7,736 bases of DNA from Syntrophobacteria bacterium (GTDB taxonomy: Bacteria; Desulfobacterota; Syntrophobacteria; JARFUL01). The notes under the pieces were generated by a model. That model was not told the DNA's origin, made no database searches, and saw only the letters and a list, made by a program, of their open reading frames with translations. Shown piece by piece: positions 6,515 to 7,736 of the stretch (the stretch's first letter is position 1; every line of letters starts with the position of its first letter). Location: the NCBI GenBank assembly GCA_029289015.1, contig JARFUL010000223.1, forward strand, positions 1 through 7,736. Reading direction: 5' to 3'. The translations under genes and the position numbers were made by a program.

Positions 6515-7736
6515 CTATCCTGGAATCCGGGCCACAACGTTGCCCGTCTCCTCCACCTCGTAGCCCCCCATCTTTTCCACCCGCTCTCTAAAGTCTGCAG
6601 ACCGGATTATCTCGAGGAGCAGGGCTATCTTTTCGTCGTCCATAAACTCCGACGGTATGACAAGATCGTAGCGCTCCCTCGTTATGGGAACGAAGTCCAG
6701 CCCCAGGGCCTTCGCGGCCGCGTGGATTCCCATGCCCGTGTCCACCGCGGCGGAGAGCACCGCGACCGCGACGTTCATGTGGGTGTACTCCTCGCTGGGG
6801 TAGCCCGCGATACTTGAGGGGTCCACCCCGGCCTTTTCGAGCTCGTAGTCGAGGAGTATCCGGGTGCCGGAGCCCGGCTGCCGGTTTACGAACACCACGC
6901 CCTCCCGGGCGAGGTCGGCCACACCCGCGATCCCCTTCGGATTCCCGGGCCGCACCATCAGCCCCTGCCACCGGTGGACCAGGGTAATCACGGTGACCGG
7001 CACCCCCTTGAGGTAGCGGGCTATATAGGAGAGGTTGTACTGGCCGGTCTCGGTGTCGAGGAGGTGGGAGCCCGCGAGGTGCGAGGAGCCCTTCCTCAGG
7101 GCCAAGAGCCCTCCCAGGGACCCCACGTTGGAGGAGGAGAGCTGGATTCTGCCGGAGGTGCGCTCCTTCAGGAGGCTGGCCAGGAGGTCGAGGCACAGGT
7201 CGTGGGACCCAATGGCCAGGAGCGTGTTCTCTATCGCGTCAAGGGGCTTGAGCAGCTCTGCCGCGGTCTCCTCGCCCTCGGTGAGCCCGGAGAGCTCCTG
7301 GGGAATCCGAACAATGCCGTCGGCCCGGGTGAGCGAGGTTATCACCCCCGCGCCGCCCATGAGCGGGGTCGCGGCCACCTTCGCGCCCACCCTGCCCAGG
7401 ATCACCCGCACGTGCTCTTCCAGGCCCAGCTTGGAGGGGAGCTTGCGCCCGATGGAGACCGGGACCTTCTCCGGCCCGGGGGGCAGGAGGCCCTGGGCCA
7501 TGTAGATGAGGGGCCGCACGAACTCGTTGAACGAGATCACCGCGGAGACCGGGTACCCGGGAATCCCGAACACCGGCCTCTTTGAGACCTCGGCCATCAC
7601 GGTGGGCTTGCCGGGCATCACTGCAACCCCGTGGACGAAGAGCTCCCCCAGCTCGCCCAGGAGGTCCGGGGTGAAGTCCTCCCTGCCGGTGGAAGAGCCC
7701 GCGTTGATGAGAATAAAATCGTAGCCCTCGTCAAGG
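6515..7736 (-). CDS. moeA: MoeA-type molybdopterin metal insertase fused to a PBP-like domain (5' end beyond the window)
   Basis: The frame is open to the right edge, giving 406 visible residues; the true start is outside. Residues 1-165 are the C-terminal part of MoeA, which inserts molybdate or tungstate into adenylylated molybdopterin. Visible motifs are GSSTGREDFT (13-22), the PGKPT loop (41-45) and GIPGYPVSA (57-65), then the small beta domain IV (about 85-165). Residues about 170-395 form a periplasmic-binding-protein-like domain (PBP_like_2, often labelled LysR-substrate-binding-like). It has SSSNVGSLGGLLAL (200-213), NRQPGSGTR (284-292) and a DTGMGIHAAAKALGLDF stretch (332-348). No signal peptide can be seen and the fusion should be cytoplasmic. 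It is the first visible gene of the tup cluster, 57 bases ahead of tupA. I infer that the added domain binds the metal oxyanion or the cofactor. Confidence 0.92.
   Translation of the reverse strand, partial: LDEGYDFILINAGSSTGREDFTPDLLGELGELFVHGVAVMPGKPTVMAEVSKRPVFGIPGYPVSAVISFNEFVRPLIYMAQGLLPPGPEKVPVSIGRKLPSKLGLEEHVRVILGRVGAKVAATPLMGGAGVITSLTRADGIVRIPQELSGLTEGEETAAELLKPLDAIENTLLAIGSHDLCLDLLASLLKERTSGRIQLSSSNVGSLGGLLALRKGSSHLAGSHLLDTETGQYNLSYIARYLKGVPVTVITLVHRWQGLMVRPGNPKGIAGVADLAREGVVFVNRQPGSGTRILLDYELEKAGVDPSSIAGYPSEEYTHMNVAVAVLSAAVDTGMGIHAAAKALGLDFVPITRERYDLVIPSEFMDDEKIALLLEIIRSADFRERVEKMGGYEVEETGNVVARIPG

Noticed and set aside
7506..7724. Plus-strand open frames opposite the MoeA fusion
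   Set aside because: The minus-strand frame encodes the clear MoeA motifs PGKPT and GIPGYPVSA here, and the plus-strand products show no domain.

Overview
The window looks like chromosomal DNA of a sulfate-reducing bacterium, most likely from the Desulfobacterota (the former Deltaproteobacteria) or a relative. It is GC-rich. It carries the start of dsrM, a membrane subunit of the DsrMKJOP complex of sulfite reduction, together with a selenocysteine formate dehydrogenase and a tungstate transporter. Every supported gene is on the minus strand, so transcription runs from the right edge to the left edge. No mobile element, tRNA, rRNA or CRISPR array was seen.

Right part (7736 down to 4141), in order of transcription: the 3' two thirds of a MoeA-type molybdenum/tungsten cofactor insertase fused to a periplasmic-binding-protein-like domain; then tupA (tungstate-binding lipoprotein or secreted protein), tupB (permease) and tupC (ATPase). 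The tup genes are packed with gaps of 57, 9 and 1 bases and are probably one operon. Together they import tungstate (or molybdate) and insert it into the pterin cofactor.

Middle part (4140 down to 1160): a 224-base intergenic region with a candidate promoter, GC-rich hairpins and an AT-rich inverted repeat just ahead of fdhA. fdhA encodes one 918-residue formate dehydrogenase catalytic subunit. An in-frame UGA at codon 372 lies exactly at the active-site selenocysteine position and is followed by a bacterial SECIS hairpin. A naive gene caller would split it into two proteins of 371 and 542 residues. The N-terminal third carries NuoG-like iron-sulfur domains, which point to an electron-transfer partner (NuoE/NuoF-like diaphorase, hydrogenase or similar) that is not encoded in this window.

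Left part (1159 down to 1): a 277-base intergenic region with stacked inverted repeats, probably a terminator for fdhA, and a strong sigma-70-type promoter. This promoter reads into a small gene with an RsbRD N-terminal-like domain and then into dsrM, which runs off the left edge. The working model is that tungstate uptake, metal insertion and the W/Se formate dehydrogenase form one physiological module, placed next to the start of the dsr electron-transport operon, so formate oxidation and sulfite reduction genes are neighbours. The metal preference and the physiological coupling are inferences; the gene identities are well supported by motifs.
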